64,000 nucleotides of DNA, taken from Zhengitettix transpicula. Its lineage: Eukaryota > Arthropoda > Insecta > Orthoptera > Tetrigidae. Location of the stretch: assembly GCA_037074705.1 (NCBI GenBank), contig CM073593.1, positions 108,378,238-108,442,237 on the forward strand. The letters are read 5' to 3'. The position numbers were made by a program, and so were the translations under genes. Positions within the stretch are counted from its first letter, which is position 1. Every line of letters begins with the position of its first letter. Below, one piece after another: positions 11,693 through 23,285 of the stretch. The notes below the pieces were generated by a model. It was not told the origin of the DNA. It saw only the letters and a list, made by a program, of their open reading frames with translations, and did not search any database.

Positions 11693-13278
11693 ATTTTGAA
11701 GAAAAAAAATAATTGTGGATCATTCAGAGGCGCGGGACCTACTTGACTCACCTAGAATGTCTCTAGAAACACAGCTGAGGCAACGTAAATAATTATCCAA
11801 TCGCCTCGCTCAAGAGTTCGTTAAAATGAGGTAAAAAAATAATCCTAAGGATAATTACGTCGTCTTTAATTTAAGGAGGACATTTTTCAGTTTCAAAAGA
11901 AAAAGACGTCAATGACGGTAGAGAAAGTAGAGGAAGTGTCCGCAGAGAAAACGTTTCCCTGTCTCGTCTTCTTCCGAAACGTTATTATTATTTCATTTAT
12001 TCCTTTGCCTTAGAGTAAAAAAGGTGAGGAAGAAAAAGTGACAAAAGGCAAAGAATATATATATATATATATATACCCTGGGTCAGCTAGGACGAGGCCG
12101 AACTTAGTAGGTCTGCTCCCCCCCCCCCCCGCCCTGATCAGTGTTGCGCGTCTGACTGTTGTCTCCCTGGCGCGAACAGAATTTTTTTTCTTCCTTACTG
12201 TTCGAAACGTTGCAGTAAATCTCTTTTTATTTGTCTGATCTTCTAGACGATATTTTACGTCATCTCATTTAACCTGCCTCTATCTTTCTGTTTTTCTTCT
12301 TTTCTTTCCTTTTTTTTCTTTCTCTTTGCCTCTTTTTGACTTTATTTTGCTCACCCTCTCTACTCCCAAGACAATACCCCGAATAATCTAAATAATAAGG
12401 TTGCATTTTTAAACTTGAGAAACGATTTATAAACATTCTCCGCTCCCCTGGTGTGACTCAGAAATGTTCATAAGCAAATTTTTGCCTCCGTCTTGTGATT
12501 CGTTGGCCGCAAGTATGACGTCACGCCGCAGTAATAGTCGTAGCGAATGAGACACTCGCCTCTTGACAATGGTCGAGGTCTTCGGGGACTTTATTTTCAC
12601 TCTGTCTAGTTGTTGTTGTATTTTTATTGTAAGGACAAACCGGAAGTAAGTCACGGCTTTCTCTTTGCAGCTTGCACCTCCACAGTCAAGGCCGCGCGAC
12701 GCCATTGTCTTTAGATCGTTGCTTGCAAGGTTTTCAGATCTGTTCCTGTTGCATTCGTCGGCACGTTGCGGGCATCTGTCGACGCGTGCTGTAGAACGTA
12801 GAGTCTGTCTCACAGATGACCGTCGTTAATAAAAATACATGAATTGAAAATTTGTAGATTTTTGAAGCTTCTGAACGCAGGATAAAGAAAAACTAGGATT
12901 ACTGATGGTGATGGCTGAATGTATTAACATACCTCAAGCGAGGGAGGGATGGAATCAGAGTCAAGATGGCGCAAGTTACTTAGAGGGGGAGATAAAACTA
13001 AGAGAAAACTTTTTAAGTGCCGTGGAAGATAAAAGTCAGGGCCAATAAATGAAGACGGCTCTAATTAAGATAATTTGGAGATGGAACACGAGAATTTTGG
13101 GGGTTCAAGAGCGAGGGGGGAAATAATTTTCCTGAATTTTTTTCTATGACAACTCAGAAACTACATTTCTCTACCTTTTTTTTCTATCTTTTCTTTATTT
13201 TACGTACGTGTTTTGTATGTATTTTGTTATTTTTTTTGTCTGTATTCTTATCATTGCCATCTGCCTGCAATGTAGCGG
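11691..13278. other. Unassigned stretch with one CRE site
   Basis: Holds a (TA)n at 12056-12076, a poly-C run at 12119-12131 and a TGACGTCA at 12516-12523. A 128-codon frame on the - strand at 12427-12813 crosses a moderately CpG-rich patch but matches no family I know. Coding status is unsupported. Confidence 0.5.
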
Positions 13279-13745
13279 AATATATAACTTCATGGCCTTC
13301 AATGTAGGCGACGCATCCGGGACACTTAATTTGCTCTTCCTACGTGCCTCGGTAGCTGACAGGAGTCAAAGTTTCGTCCATGGATCCTCTTAATCGCCTT
13401 TTGTACTCAATAGGTCCCCTCATATATATATTGTAGCAAAAGCCGTCTCGACCTTTTTGTGTTTGCCCTCCGTCCCTCGTCGAGTCCTAAGCGGAACTGA
13501 AGCCTTGCCCCGCCACGCCAACAATGCTCTGTGCGGCGCGGCAAAGAGAGACGCCGACAAAGGCCACAAGTTCATAAATTGACAATGTAACATAATCATG
13601 TTACAATATATATTATTATAACTTCATAGCTTCCTGCGTAAGCGACGCTTCCGGGACACTTAATTAGTTGTTTCTACGTCCCTCAGTAGCTGACAGCAGT
13701 CCGTGGACCCTCTTAATCGCCTTCTACAGTCAAAAGTCGTCGTGT
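13279..13745. repeat. Local tandem duplication (period about 334 bp)
   Basis: Segment 13279-13415 (ATAACTTCATGGCCTTC, GACGCATCCGGGACACTTAA, TCTTAATCGCCTT) recurs at 13613-13740 with scattered differences. Confidence 0.85.
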
Positions 13746-14608
13746 AGCTGCCACACGGGACGAGGACGAGAGTTGTCTCTCTGACCAACCCTCAAAAATA
13801 CTCTCTGCGTAAATATCAACGATTATAGACTTGAAGAGACCGTCTAACGCAATCAATCGCGTTAATGCCCTTCCCTAGTTCCTCTTCCCCCTTTGGACTA
13901 AAACTGGACCTCCAGAAGGGCAGACGACGATCCGGGCCAGAGATAAGACAACAGAACTCAGCAAGAAGCCAATCACGTAATCTCTCTCTCTCTCTGCCTT
14001 TCCGGAGACTGAAAAAGGGATTTTATAGAGAGGGGGCAGGTAATCTCAACCACACTTTACGACCCGCTGCTGGCCTCCAGAGCGCTGATAAGGAAGAGGA
14101 GGGAAATAAATGATTCGACCGTAAATCTGATAAAAGTAAATATCAACGATTCGCAACCAAACAATGATTCAGAGTGCCTCAACTCAAACAAATATTAACA
14201 GTAACATTTATTAAACGCTGTGGAACTTGAGGGTTGCTTAATTGTGCCGCATTAACATGCGTCGCCGTCGTCTTGCGGAGACAACAATGGCCGGAGTTAC
14301 CTTGGCGGAGGCGATGGTGAGGAATGTCCCGCGCCAGAACAAGAAGGATCCGTTGCGAAGTCTTCGACCCCTCCATCTAAGGGCATCGGTTTGCAACACA
14401 CACGTACGTCACGGCAACAACAATGGACACTTCCAGAAGCGCAGTAAACAGAGAGAGAAAAAAATTTTACCTTAAAGGCGAATGGATCATAAGTGAGTTT
14501 ACCTTCATGTTGCATGTCTGAGGCTGCCAAAAAAAATAGTTTTCTATTCCTTCCCCTCGTGTACGTCATTGTACCAGCATAACGTAAATATTTCGGGACG
14601 TTCTTTTT
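13746..14608. other. Unassigned GC-balanced stretch
   Basis: Open frames of 65-106 codons exist on both strands between 13865 and 14617. None shows a recognisable domain, and the overlap of both strands argues against coding. Confidence 0.5.
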
Positions 14609-15037
14609 CCGAGGCACCTCGGCCTGTTCTTAGAGGTGTATGTTCCGGGGTCGCAGACCTTGGACATACGGTAAGGGTTGTTCGCTGTTCCCATTGGAAC
14701 AGTCGGCTTTCTGCCTCCTAAACTGGTCGAGGCATGGAGAAGTGAATGCTGCGACCCCACAGCAAACTCCTCTCCAGCCATCCAGGGAAGGGCGTGGGAC
14801 AAGTACCCAATGCCCGACCTACCTGATGCAGGTCTTTATAGGGTTTGTCCTGCACTACTTTTAGGCGAATGCTGGGTAGGATCCTTTAACTATAGCCCGG
14901 GGGTCCCTAGTTAACCCTTGGCTACCTTCCTCTACCCTTCCGCATCCTCCCTTTCAAATCCCTTTCCTATGCTATAAGAGGGGAGTTGCCACCATGTGGA
15001 TTACCCTCATGTAGCCTGTCTACCCCTGAAAAAAAAA
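14609..15037 (+). repeat. Family A element, 5'-truncated (copy 4)
   Basis: Starts at CCGAGGCACCTCGGCC and continues without a large gap to the 3' tail CTACCCCTGAAAAAAAAA. Confidence 0.95.
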
Positions 15038-15039
15038 TT

Positions 15040-15345
15040 CGTAGAGTAAATACGTTTTGTAATTATTTCCTTGAGAATTCAACGTCAGGAATAACGTTTT
15101 TATAAGGATCTTGAATCACCTTTCATAAAAATAAATATGAATTGAAGTTTTCTCAGGAAAGCCTTAGGAATTAGGCTTTCATAAAGGATCCTCAATTAAC
15201 TTCGTTGAATAAAATAACCTCTGAAGTTTCCTTAAGAATCCAACTTTAAGAATATGGGTTTCATTAAGGACCCTGAATTTCCTTTCCTGGAATAAATACG
15301 CTTTGAAGTCTCCTGAGGACTCAACTTTAGGTATATACCTTTAGT
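15040..15345 (+). repeat. Left arm of foldback-like structure 2
   Basis: Three to four diverged units of about 90 bp: AATAAATACGNTTTGAAG, TTTCCTGAGGANTCAACTTT, AGGAATANGGNTTTCATAAA, GGATCCTGAATT. The reverse complement occurs at 17390-17650. Confidence 0.75.
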
Positions 15346-16114
15346 AGATAAAACACGTAAACTCCCCCAATTAGTTCTCGTAAGATTTATAATCAATTAA
15401 ACAACATAAACATCCAAATAACAGACAAAAAAACGTACTTTGCTATAATCCTTGTTGCTTTCGCGAGGTTAATTTAAAAACCTTTATCAGCCGCAAGAAC
15501 GACACACCAAAACTAGGAACTGACGAACTCGGAAAAAATGCGAAAAACAAAGAAAATGAAAAAAAGGAAGAACAAATAAAATTTTTAAAACAAAAACAAG
15601 TACGTTAGAGGTTTCAATAAGAGCACATTTATATTACATAAGGGCTTCATCTATTGGCAATATGAGAAAAGCAAAAAAGAGGTACAACAATAGGGAAAAA
15701 AGGGGGTGGGCGAAAAAAGAAAACAAAAGACACGCGAACAACTAAGAAATAATAAAAAAAAACAAGTAAAAATTAAATCCGTAAAATATAAAAACAAATG
15801 ACAGATAAACAATATTTTAGAATTTATAGTGGTACAATAACTATAAATATAAAAGAATAAATATCAATATGTTTGTCCTCAGTCCAGGACCCACGTTCTG
15901 AGCCTCGTTCCCTTGCGGAAAAAATGTATAGGGCGATGTAGGAAAGTGACATCAAAAAGAATCGAGACTAACCGAAGTTTAAACGCAAAGACATTTATTT
16001 CAACCACCTGACTAAAGCAACAAGGTTTGCAAGTAACCGTTATTGTTGTTGTGTGGTTTTTTTGTCTGTATTTTTTAGGGGGGGGGAAGGGAGGAGGATA
16101 TTTACATTTCAAAA
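15346..16114. other. A-rich unassigned stretch
   Basis: A-rich sequence with short degenerate units such as ACAAAAACAAGTACG. No gene seen. A G-run of about 10 lies at 16078. Confidence 0.5.
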
Positions 16115-16520
16115 ATGTTCTCTATTTTATTTTCCGTAAACAAGATGGTGACGCGTCGAAGTGATAGTTTAATTTTTCACACTGCACGTGTCTCCAGAGA
16201 GAGAGAGAGAGAGAGAGAGATGTCACGTGACTGTCGTAATCAGACAGGAAGGATCTCTGGCGCAGTTGTTTCCTTTTGTTTTGGCGAGTCGCGAATCCCT
16301 CAAGGACGTCGTCGACGACGTTTCGACCTTGCCCGTGACGTCACGCGCGGTCTGGGCGCTCGCAAAGTCCGAATTAGGCCTGTGACGGTCGCCGCTGCTG
16401 CTGAGTCAGGGGAAGGGAAGGAAAGGCGAAGAGACTTTGGCGACGTTTTTAGGGAATTGTTTGCCTGCGGCCTACTTGGTCGTGTTTTTGTGCGGGTATT
16501 TACGAGGAGAGTTTTAGGAA
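16115..16520. promoter_or_regulatory. CpG-rich patch with GA repeat and CRE; possible regulatory island
   Basis: A (GA)n tract at 16196-16220 (a GAGA-type element) is followed by CpG-dense sequence with a TGACGTCA at 16336-16343. It lies between the opposed arms of foldback-like structure 2. Frames of 168 and 65 codons pass through it but lack known domains. A promoter is possible; the function is inferred from composition only. Confidence 0.25.
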
Positions 16521-16949
16521 ATTACACACACATACACATACACACACACATGTGCACAGACAAACACAAACACGAAAACACGTTATCTCGTTTGCGTCAC
16601 GGACAATCGGATTTTATATGAAATGTGGCGTCGTGTCGGTGGAGCGGTTTTATTACGGATATTCAGTCACGTTGCGTCACAGGCAGTCGAATATTAGAAC
16701 TGTCCTCAATACCGCCATTTTGTATTTAACTGTTAATTTTTATCTATTCATTTTGGAGGCTAATACATTAAATAAATGTCCTTCACTTTGATATTTATTA
16801 TAATATCATCCTTTGTCCTGAAATTCTAATTTCTTACCTTTACACTGATCAACTTGGACTCGCGAAATCATTTCCATAACTTATTTATTCTACAAAATTT
16901 GGTTCAATGTTTTTATAAATAAAATAGGGTGTGTGTGTGTGCATGTTCC
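16521..16949. other. Unassigned stretch with ACAC-rich repeat
   Basis: A short (AC)n-like tract lies at 16525-16550 and a TG run at 16930-16941. No gene recognised. Confidence 0.5.
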
Positions 16950-17330
16950 TTATACAAATCTACACCCTTGTGGACGACCAAAATTCGTACACAAGTTTCT
17001 TACGAACCCGGAAACAAACACTGTGGGGGTAAGACAAGTATACCACCCCCTCCTGAGGCGGGTGGGTGCGAAATCCTTCAAACACGCTAAAATTATCGTC
17101 GGAAAAATATTTTTCTCGGGTCAATGAGATTTATAGTGTCCCACTCGATGTGTTTCTTTCGTGTATAATTTAAACCCCTTTCGGCATAGGAGGGGAACAC
17201 ACTTAGGGGTTGGGGAGGGTGTGTGAAGGGGCTTTATATGAAAAATAACTCTAACACAAACCGGAGATTGGAGTCGAATCTGGGGGTTATGGATGTCGCT
17301 GAGTATGACAACCCTCGAGCACCCAGATAG
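16950..17330 (+). repeat. Family B element, full length
   Basis: Runs from AAATTCGTACACAAG through GAAACAAACACTGTGGGGGT, CCCCTTTCGGCAT and GGAGATTGGAGTCGAATC to TGAGTATGACAACCC and a degenerate tail. It serves as the reference copy for the family 5' end. Confidence 0.92.
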
Positions 17331-17389
17331 TAATTTTTTATAAATAAAAATTTTATTTCCATTTTATTTTTGTTTGTATAAGAGGAAAA

Positions 17390-17650
17390 ATAATAGAATT
17401 CTTATTCGTAAAGTTGGGGAAACTTCGTAACATATTTATTCTGCAAAAAAAAGAAGGTAATTACAGATCCTTAGAAACAGTTCATCCTTGAAGTTGGTTT
17501 CCTCAGGACACTTCAGAACGTATTTACTCTACCAAAAGCAATTTAATATCCTTATAGAAACATTGTTTCTAGGTTTTAGATTCCTGACGCAACTTGAGAT
17601 GTTATTTATTCTAGCAACTATCCAGATTTTTTTTTCCTTCCGCTTTAACT
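17390..17650 (-). repeat. Right arm of foldback-like structure 2
   Basis: AAGTTGGTTTCCTCAGGACA, then CTTCAGAACGTATTTACTCT, is about 80% identical to the reverse complement of the 15040-15345 units. Confidence 0.7.
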
Positions 17651-17873
17651 ATATTCTTACTTTGAAGATGATTAAGTGACTGATGTTTTTGGTGGTTGTT
17701 AACGAAACGAGGATTTTTTAAGGATGATTTAATGGAAGATTAGAAAAAAAAGGCTTAAAGGCAAGGGAGAAAAAAAATTGTTAAAATTTTTAAAAACGTT
17801 AATGGAGAGATAAATAGCACAATGTGGCTATAGGAAGGCTTCACCTACCCCAGAAAATAAGGTTTCATGAATG

Positions 17874-17910
<37 letters not shown>

Positions 17911-18309
17911 GGGTTTGAAGGTACCATTTTTTTTAAACGTTCGGTCGAGTTTAAAAATAATTTTTCTATATTTATTACAAGGAAGTTTTGTGACGTTCTC
18001 CGCCGAAAAAAAAAAGTCTTAAGCGTCACTTCCGGTACACTTTTGTAATGGTTTCCAGGTCGAGTTACTTTGTGGGAAAATTCACGCGCCGAGAACAAAG
18101 TGTGTGTGTGTGTGTGTGGCAGAAGAAAGTCGAGGCAGTTGTCGATGATGACAATAAGAACCTCCAGTCTTCTCCCTTTGTTGGAGAAGTTCCCGCAATT
18201 ACGTCACCGCAGTAACGGCCGCTCCGATAACACCATTTTTTTTATTCGTGTGAGGGGAAACTGTTTTCTGCTGATGACGATCTCGGTCGCTTTTGCGTTA
18301 TTTCTCTGC
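17651..18309. other. Unassigned stretch with CT and GT microsatellites
   Basis: (CT)n lies at 17874-17909 and (GT)n at 18100-18118. A moderately CpG-rich patch follows at 18120-18300. No gene recognised. Confidence 0.55.
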
Positions 18310-19085
18310 AACGCACCTCCACCGCCACCCCTAAATGTGCTCCCCTCTCATTCTGAAAGGTGTTGAAATCATTGGACCCCCCCCCCCCCCCGGCCCAAAA
18401 AAATCTTTAAAAGAATATATCGGCCATTTTAACATGTTTGAGAATTTCTATCCCCGTCCACAGCCCGACCCTGTGGAATAAACAGTTAGTTGAATGCTAT
18501 AATTGAACTCGGAGACATCCATATCGTCTGATTTGACTCGAATCGCGGTTATTTTCTTGTAACGCCACGCCATCCCCCCCTTCCATCCCTAACCATGTTC
18601 CCCTTCCATTTGAAATTATACACAAACAACATCGATAGAAATACTATCAGTCTAATTAACCATGAAAAATATTTATTCAACGGAAATATTGGCCGTGTTT
18701 GTATGTTCCAAAATTTTCACCCTCTTCACCCCAACACCTGGGGGGGTAAATGGCAAGTTGAATGTCACAATTAAGCTCAGCGACATCCATAACCCTTGAT
18801 TTGACTCCAATCTCGGTTGTATTCGCGTTATTTTCTTGTAACACCCCTCCACGCCCACCCGTAAGGGTGCTCCTATCCCATGCTGTAAGGGGGTTGAAAT
18901 GATACACAGATAATGTCGGTAGAAACACTATCAATTTCTTTGACCTCAAAAAATATTTATCCGGCTCAAATATCGGCCGTTTAATATTTTTGAATATTTC
19001 CTCCCCCGCTCCTTGGGGTGGTAGACGAGCCTCAACCCGACAGTGTTTGTTTCGTGGCCACAAGGAACACGTGTACGAATTTGGA
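18310..19085 (-). repeat. Family B tandem dimer
   Basis: Two successive - strand units. Their GATGTCGCTGAG/GACTCC blocks lie at about 18510-18545 and 18778-18815. The right unit extends to the 5' end (AAATTCGTACACGTGTTCC on the - strand). Confidence 0.9.
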
Positions 19086-19149
19086 GAAATTGTCTCCACT
19101 GGTGGAGATTTGTATAAGGAACGTGCACACATGCAGGCAAACACTCTGT

Positions 19150-19740
19150 GTTATTTATCAGGAGATTAGTTATTGGCGTACATTGAGGTTATGCTGCGTA
19201 GAAGAAGAGCAACGTTCGTTCGGGTGAGTCCGTGACCTCGCGTGTTCGCCCGCCATGGAGTATTGCGGCGTCGACACAACAACAGACTTGGCGTGGTTAC
19301 GACATCGTCAGCAAATAATAAACAGTCGTAGTCGTCGTGTGACTACATTAGTGAAGGGTGTGCAGTCACACGGAACAACTGTGCGGAGAAACGTCGTCCT
19401 CGACATGGCTCCTTCCGGTGAGTGTCTTCAACGTCTCCGGGGGTTAGGAAACGGGGGGTTGGCAGCTCCTGGTCTTTTACTCCGAGGATAAACACCCTGA
19501 AACCCTATGAACGCACGGCCAGGGCAGCGGACAGGCAGATTTGGGAAGGGCGACGGACACGCACACACATGTAGGAGACTGGTTCGACGAACTTAAACAG
19601 CAGCTTGCTTTTGCGGCGAGAAAATGGCGACTTGCCAAAGCATCGATCTGACAGCTGCGTCAACACAGAGGGGCCGAAGCTTCCGAGTCTGCTACCTGTC
19701 ACGAGGAGAGGCGCTGGCAAACTCCTCGCGTGGGTGAACC
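19150..19740. promoter_or_regulatory. CpG-rich patch; possible promoter or first exon
   Basis: This is among the most CpG-dense unique stretches in the window. On the + strand, an ATG at 19255 sits in a strong context (CCCGCCATGG) and opens a frame of 78 codons. A donor-like CCG|GTGAGTG lies at 19417/19418. If used, it would leave phase 1, which matches the goliath exon at 42447, but the predicted peptide has neither signal peptide nor protease-associated domain. A 71-codon frame exists on the - strand. The case rests on composition and splice-site appearance. Confidence 0.25.
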
Positions 19741-20140
19741 GGAAGGCGTGCGGACAGTTATCCTCAAGTTCATAACAGTCGCTGCTCTATTCGCCACCAC
19801 TTTATAAATGACTTTGTCTCCGTTGATTGAGGTTTCACTTGCTGTTATAGTTTACACTATTCCAGAACCTTATCTACATCATGTTATAAATTACAAGGCT
19901 TTTGTGATCTTGTGCCGTGATCCACACTGTCCATTTTTAATTAGATAAATAATTCTTTTTCTATCAAGTACGTGTACACCGAAGGTTCCTTGTGGTAAAT
20001 TTTGTGCGCTATTCGGAGTCCTAATATTCGTCCTCTTCATTCGGCTTTTCCTGGTCCGTCGTCAACTATTAAATGTAGCCTGACTTGAGTGTTACTGTAA
20101 CTATTCCGTTATTAAAACCATGAAAAGTAGGTTCCCCCAA
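19741..20140. other. Unassigned stretch
   Basis: No gene or recognisable repeat seen. Confidence 0.5.
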
Positions 20141-20618
20141 TTTTTTTAGGCCTAACAGGGTAATCCACGTGGTGGCAACTCCCCTTTAATAGCGTAGGAA
20201 GGTATTTGAAAGGGGGGATGTGGAAGGGTAGAGGAAGGTCGCCAAGGGTTAACTAGGGGCCCCCGGGCTATGGTTTAAGGATCCTATCCGGCAATTCGCC
20301 TAAAAGTGATGCAGGGAAAACCATAGGAAAACCTGCATCAGGTAGGTTGGGCATTTGGTACTTGTCCCATGCCCTTCCGATGGCGGGAGAGGGGTTTGCT
20401 GTGGGGTCGCAGCTTTCCCCTCTCCATGCCTTGACCAGTTAAGGAGGCAGCTGGCCGACTATTACAATGGGAAGAGCGGACAACTGTTACCGTATACCCA
20501 AGGTCTGCGACCCTCTCAAAACAGGCCTCGGAATATGGGAACCTTGGAACATAAAACCAGAGAGATGTGAAGGCATCCCCAAAGGTAGCCTCCTCCACAG
20601 CTCTCTGGGAAGGTTCAC
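20141..20618 (-). repeat. Family A element, subfamily 2 (copy 5)
   Basis: On the - strand it starts GTGAACCTTCCCAGAGAGC rather than GCAGAACCTTGTAGGAGAG, and then carries GGATGCCTTCACATCTCTC. This 5' variant is shared with the copies at 29785 and 50109. It ends GTTAGGCCTAAAAAAA. Confidence 0.93.
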
Positions 20619-21069
20619 AATGGCGGTCCAGAGTTGGGCCGAAGCTTAACGGGGGTTCCTGGGTACCGCAAGCATTCGTGTGCGCTTTAATGCCGGCCAT
20701 GACTGTTGGTTGGGAGGCCTCGACGGAGGTCAGTCGGCCTTCTGCCTTAAAGGAGTCCACTCAGACGGACCAGAATCCTCCTTCACAAGACTTTCCGAAA
20801 AGGGTCTGGTCTGAGAGCGAACGAGTTTTCTCACCGGCCGCATTCACGCACGGACAAAGACCTGCACGCTTCAGTAACAACGGTGTTGTTGTTTCACCTC
20901 GCAGAGAGAGAGAGATTTTAATAAATTGTTGGGTGAATAGACGGTCATCTCGTGAATTAATCGATAACGAAAGTCTCACTGGAAATTGCAAAGTGTTCGG
21001 AATGTGGTGCTGGTTTCATTTCATCGCAGTTGTGGGATGGTCTTACAGAGTTCTATTCACTTAGAAATA
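20619..21069. other. Unassigned GC-richer stretch
   Basis: Open frames on both strands (up to 165 codons, partly inside the family A copy) cover it. No recognisable domain. A short GA run lies at 20904. Confidence 0.45.
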
Positions 21070-22335
21070 TATATACAGTGTTATATATTATTCAAAACAC
21101 CTTCCAGATGGTTCTAGAAACGTTCTAAGAAGTTCTACAATGTTTTTCTTCCATATTTCCAAAAGATCAACAGCGTTATATTTTATTCAAAAAAAGTCTG
21201 GAAGGTTCTAGGGAAATCAGTTTTACTTCCGAAACGTTCTAAAAGGTTATAGAGTCCTCTTTTCACTTCCACGACGTTCTTAAAGAGACTGTAGAGATTT
21301 TATACACTTTAACTACATTATGAGAGGGCCTATGAGAGTTTTATTGCATTGGTTAACCTTCTAAAACGTTTAACAGAGTTCTTTCAGCTTCTACAACGTT
21401 CTAAAATACTCTGTAGAACCTTTTAAAAGGAAAAATATCTCTGTGAAAATTTTATATTTTTAAAAAACTTATAGAAAGTTCTACAGTATTATTTTCAGTT
21501 AAGAAACGTTCTGGAAGAGCTTGCAGAAAAAATATATTTCCTTAAGAAACCTTCTAGAACGTTCTAGAAAGTTCTGTTCGCTTCCGCGACGATCTGGAAA
21601 GCTCATCAACCTTCTAGAAGATTATACAGAATTATTTTCAGTTGCAAATTATTCTGGATGGGTCTATAAAAATATATTTTCTTCGGAAACTTTCTAGAGA
21701 TTTCTATTCACTTTCAATACGTTCTGAAAGGCTCTGAATTTGATTCATCAACCTTCTGGGAGGTTTTACAGAATTATTTTCAGTTCAAAAATGTTCTGGA
21801 AGGGTCTTCAAATTTTTCCCTCTTAAGAAACCTTCTAGAACGTTCTAGAGAGTTCTCTTCGCTTCTACAATGTTGTGAAAAGTTCATCAACCCTGTAGAA
21901 GGTTCTACAGAATTATTTTCAGTTGAAAAATGTTCTGGAAGGGTCTTCAAAAATTGTTTTACTTTAATAAACCTTCTAGAACGTTGTAGAGACTTCTGTT
22001 CGCTTCTACAAGCTGTGAAAAGCTCATAAATCCTCTAGAAGGTTCTACGGAATTATTTTCAGTTGAAAAATGTTCTTCAAAATTATTTTTTCTTTAAGAA
22101 AACTTCTAGAACGATCTAGAGACTTCTCTTGGCTTCTAAAACGTTGTGAAAAGTTCATCAATCCTCTAGAAGGTTCTACAGATTTATTTTCAGTTACCAA
22201 ATATTCTGGGACGGTCTAGAGAAATATTTTTTCTTCAGAAATCTTCTAGAACGTTCTAGAGAGTTCTATTCAAGAACGTTCTGAAAGGGCATACAGTGTT
22301 TAATTCCATTCAAGAACATTCAATAAGGTTCTCCA
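21070..22335. repeat. Diverged satellite built on TTC/GAA units (heat-shock-element-like)
   Basis: Roughly 150 bp higher-order units contain GTTCTGGAAGGGTCTTCAAA, CCTTCTAGAACGTTCTAGA, TTCGCTTCTACAACGTTGTG and CTCTAGAAGGTTCTACAG. Many blocks fit alternating nTTCn/nGAAn pentamers. The arrays at 21552-21574, 21833-21855 and 22244-22266 have five contiguous units, perfect in the first and with one mismatch in the other two. A related array lies at 44780-45620. Confidence 0.9.
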
Positions 22336-23285
22336 GAGTCATATTCGAATTAACGTGAGCTTGAGTGTGATACATTAAATTATCTGTCACCCGTAATGGA
22401 ACATCCTCGCGACTCCGCCCCCCCCCCCGCCCCCCCCCCCCTAGAGCCTGCAAGTAACAAGCAGGGCAAGCAACGGAGAGGAAGGATTCCTCGCTATTAA
22501 TAAACGCGCGGATGCACTCGTCCGCTGCCTCTGGTAATTAAGTCCTTCTTCGGCAGGCAATCAAATAAATGCGACGAGAAGCTTCCCGAGTGGTAAATAG
22601 GCTCACAAGACTCTCGCGGAAGAATCCTGAAGGTTAATTTTAAAAGCGAATGACGTCCGTCCGTCGAACCCGGGTGAGGGGACGCAATTAACTGGATCTG
22701 AAAGGGAGGTGGGGGGGAGGTCGATGGAACCAAAAGATTATTCTCCTGTTGTGCAGAAACCGAACTACTGTTGTCGGGGTCGGGAGGAAAGAAACCAAGA
22801 CTTTAATTAAAGGCAGTTAATGAAGGTAACTGGCTTGCGACTTGCCAGAGATAAAGACAGAGAATGATCTTGGTAAACAAAACACCCGGACTCTATTAAG
22901 ACAAGCCAAGCCTGTCTATTTATTTAGCATGGCCGCCTTCCAGAAAGACTATTCCTGTTGCCCCCCTCCCCGTATATTTAAAACACGATCTCTTCATTGA
23001 AAAACAATGACGCTTCATTTTACATCCATAATTTAACAACGTTTATCGTTTTTGTTAAAGAAAAAGAAATAAATTTTCCGCAGCTGTTTCAAAATATTTG
23101 CTCAGAACAAATGAGAAGTCTTGAAATTCTTGGAAGTCGTTCAGAAGAAAAATACACGCACACATCACCACCAGCGGCGGACTTTAACAAGAAGAGGAAA
23201 CCCGCCGCGAGGACCGTAAAAGTTATCTTGCAGGAAAACTACCACCTGATGGTTAAACTAGAGTCAGATTAAAATTAGATGCCCC
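22336..23285. other. Unassigned stretch
   Basis: Contains C-runs at 22417-22441 and no recognisable gene. A 91-codon frame at 22997-23272 has no known domain. Confidence 0.5.

Noticed and set aside
11523..11751. Ser-Leu and His-Thr rich frames
   Set aside because: Produced entirely by the (GT)n(GA)n microsatellite; the same holds for frames at 25598-25992 and 38739-39345.
12427..12813. 128-codon - strand frame
   Set aside because: Composition is basic and low in hydrophobic residues, no motif is visible, and no splice sites or neighbours support it.
16115..16621. 168- and 65-codon frames in a CpG-rich patch
   Set aside because: No recognisable domain, and the reading frames arise where stop codons are rare because of GC content. 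The protein-like look of the stretch ending AVWALAKSELGL was not enough.
17255..17290. GGAGTCGAATCC in family B as a tRNA B box
   Set aside because: It resembles GGTTCGAATCC, but no A box lies at the proper distance upstream in several copies, so a tRNA-derived SINE origin is not supported.
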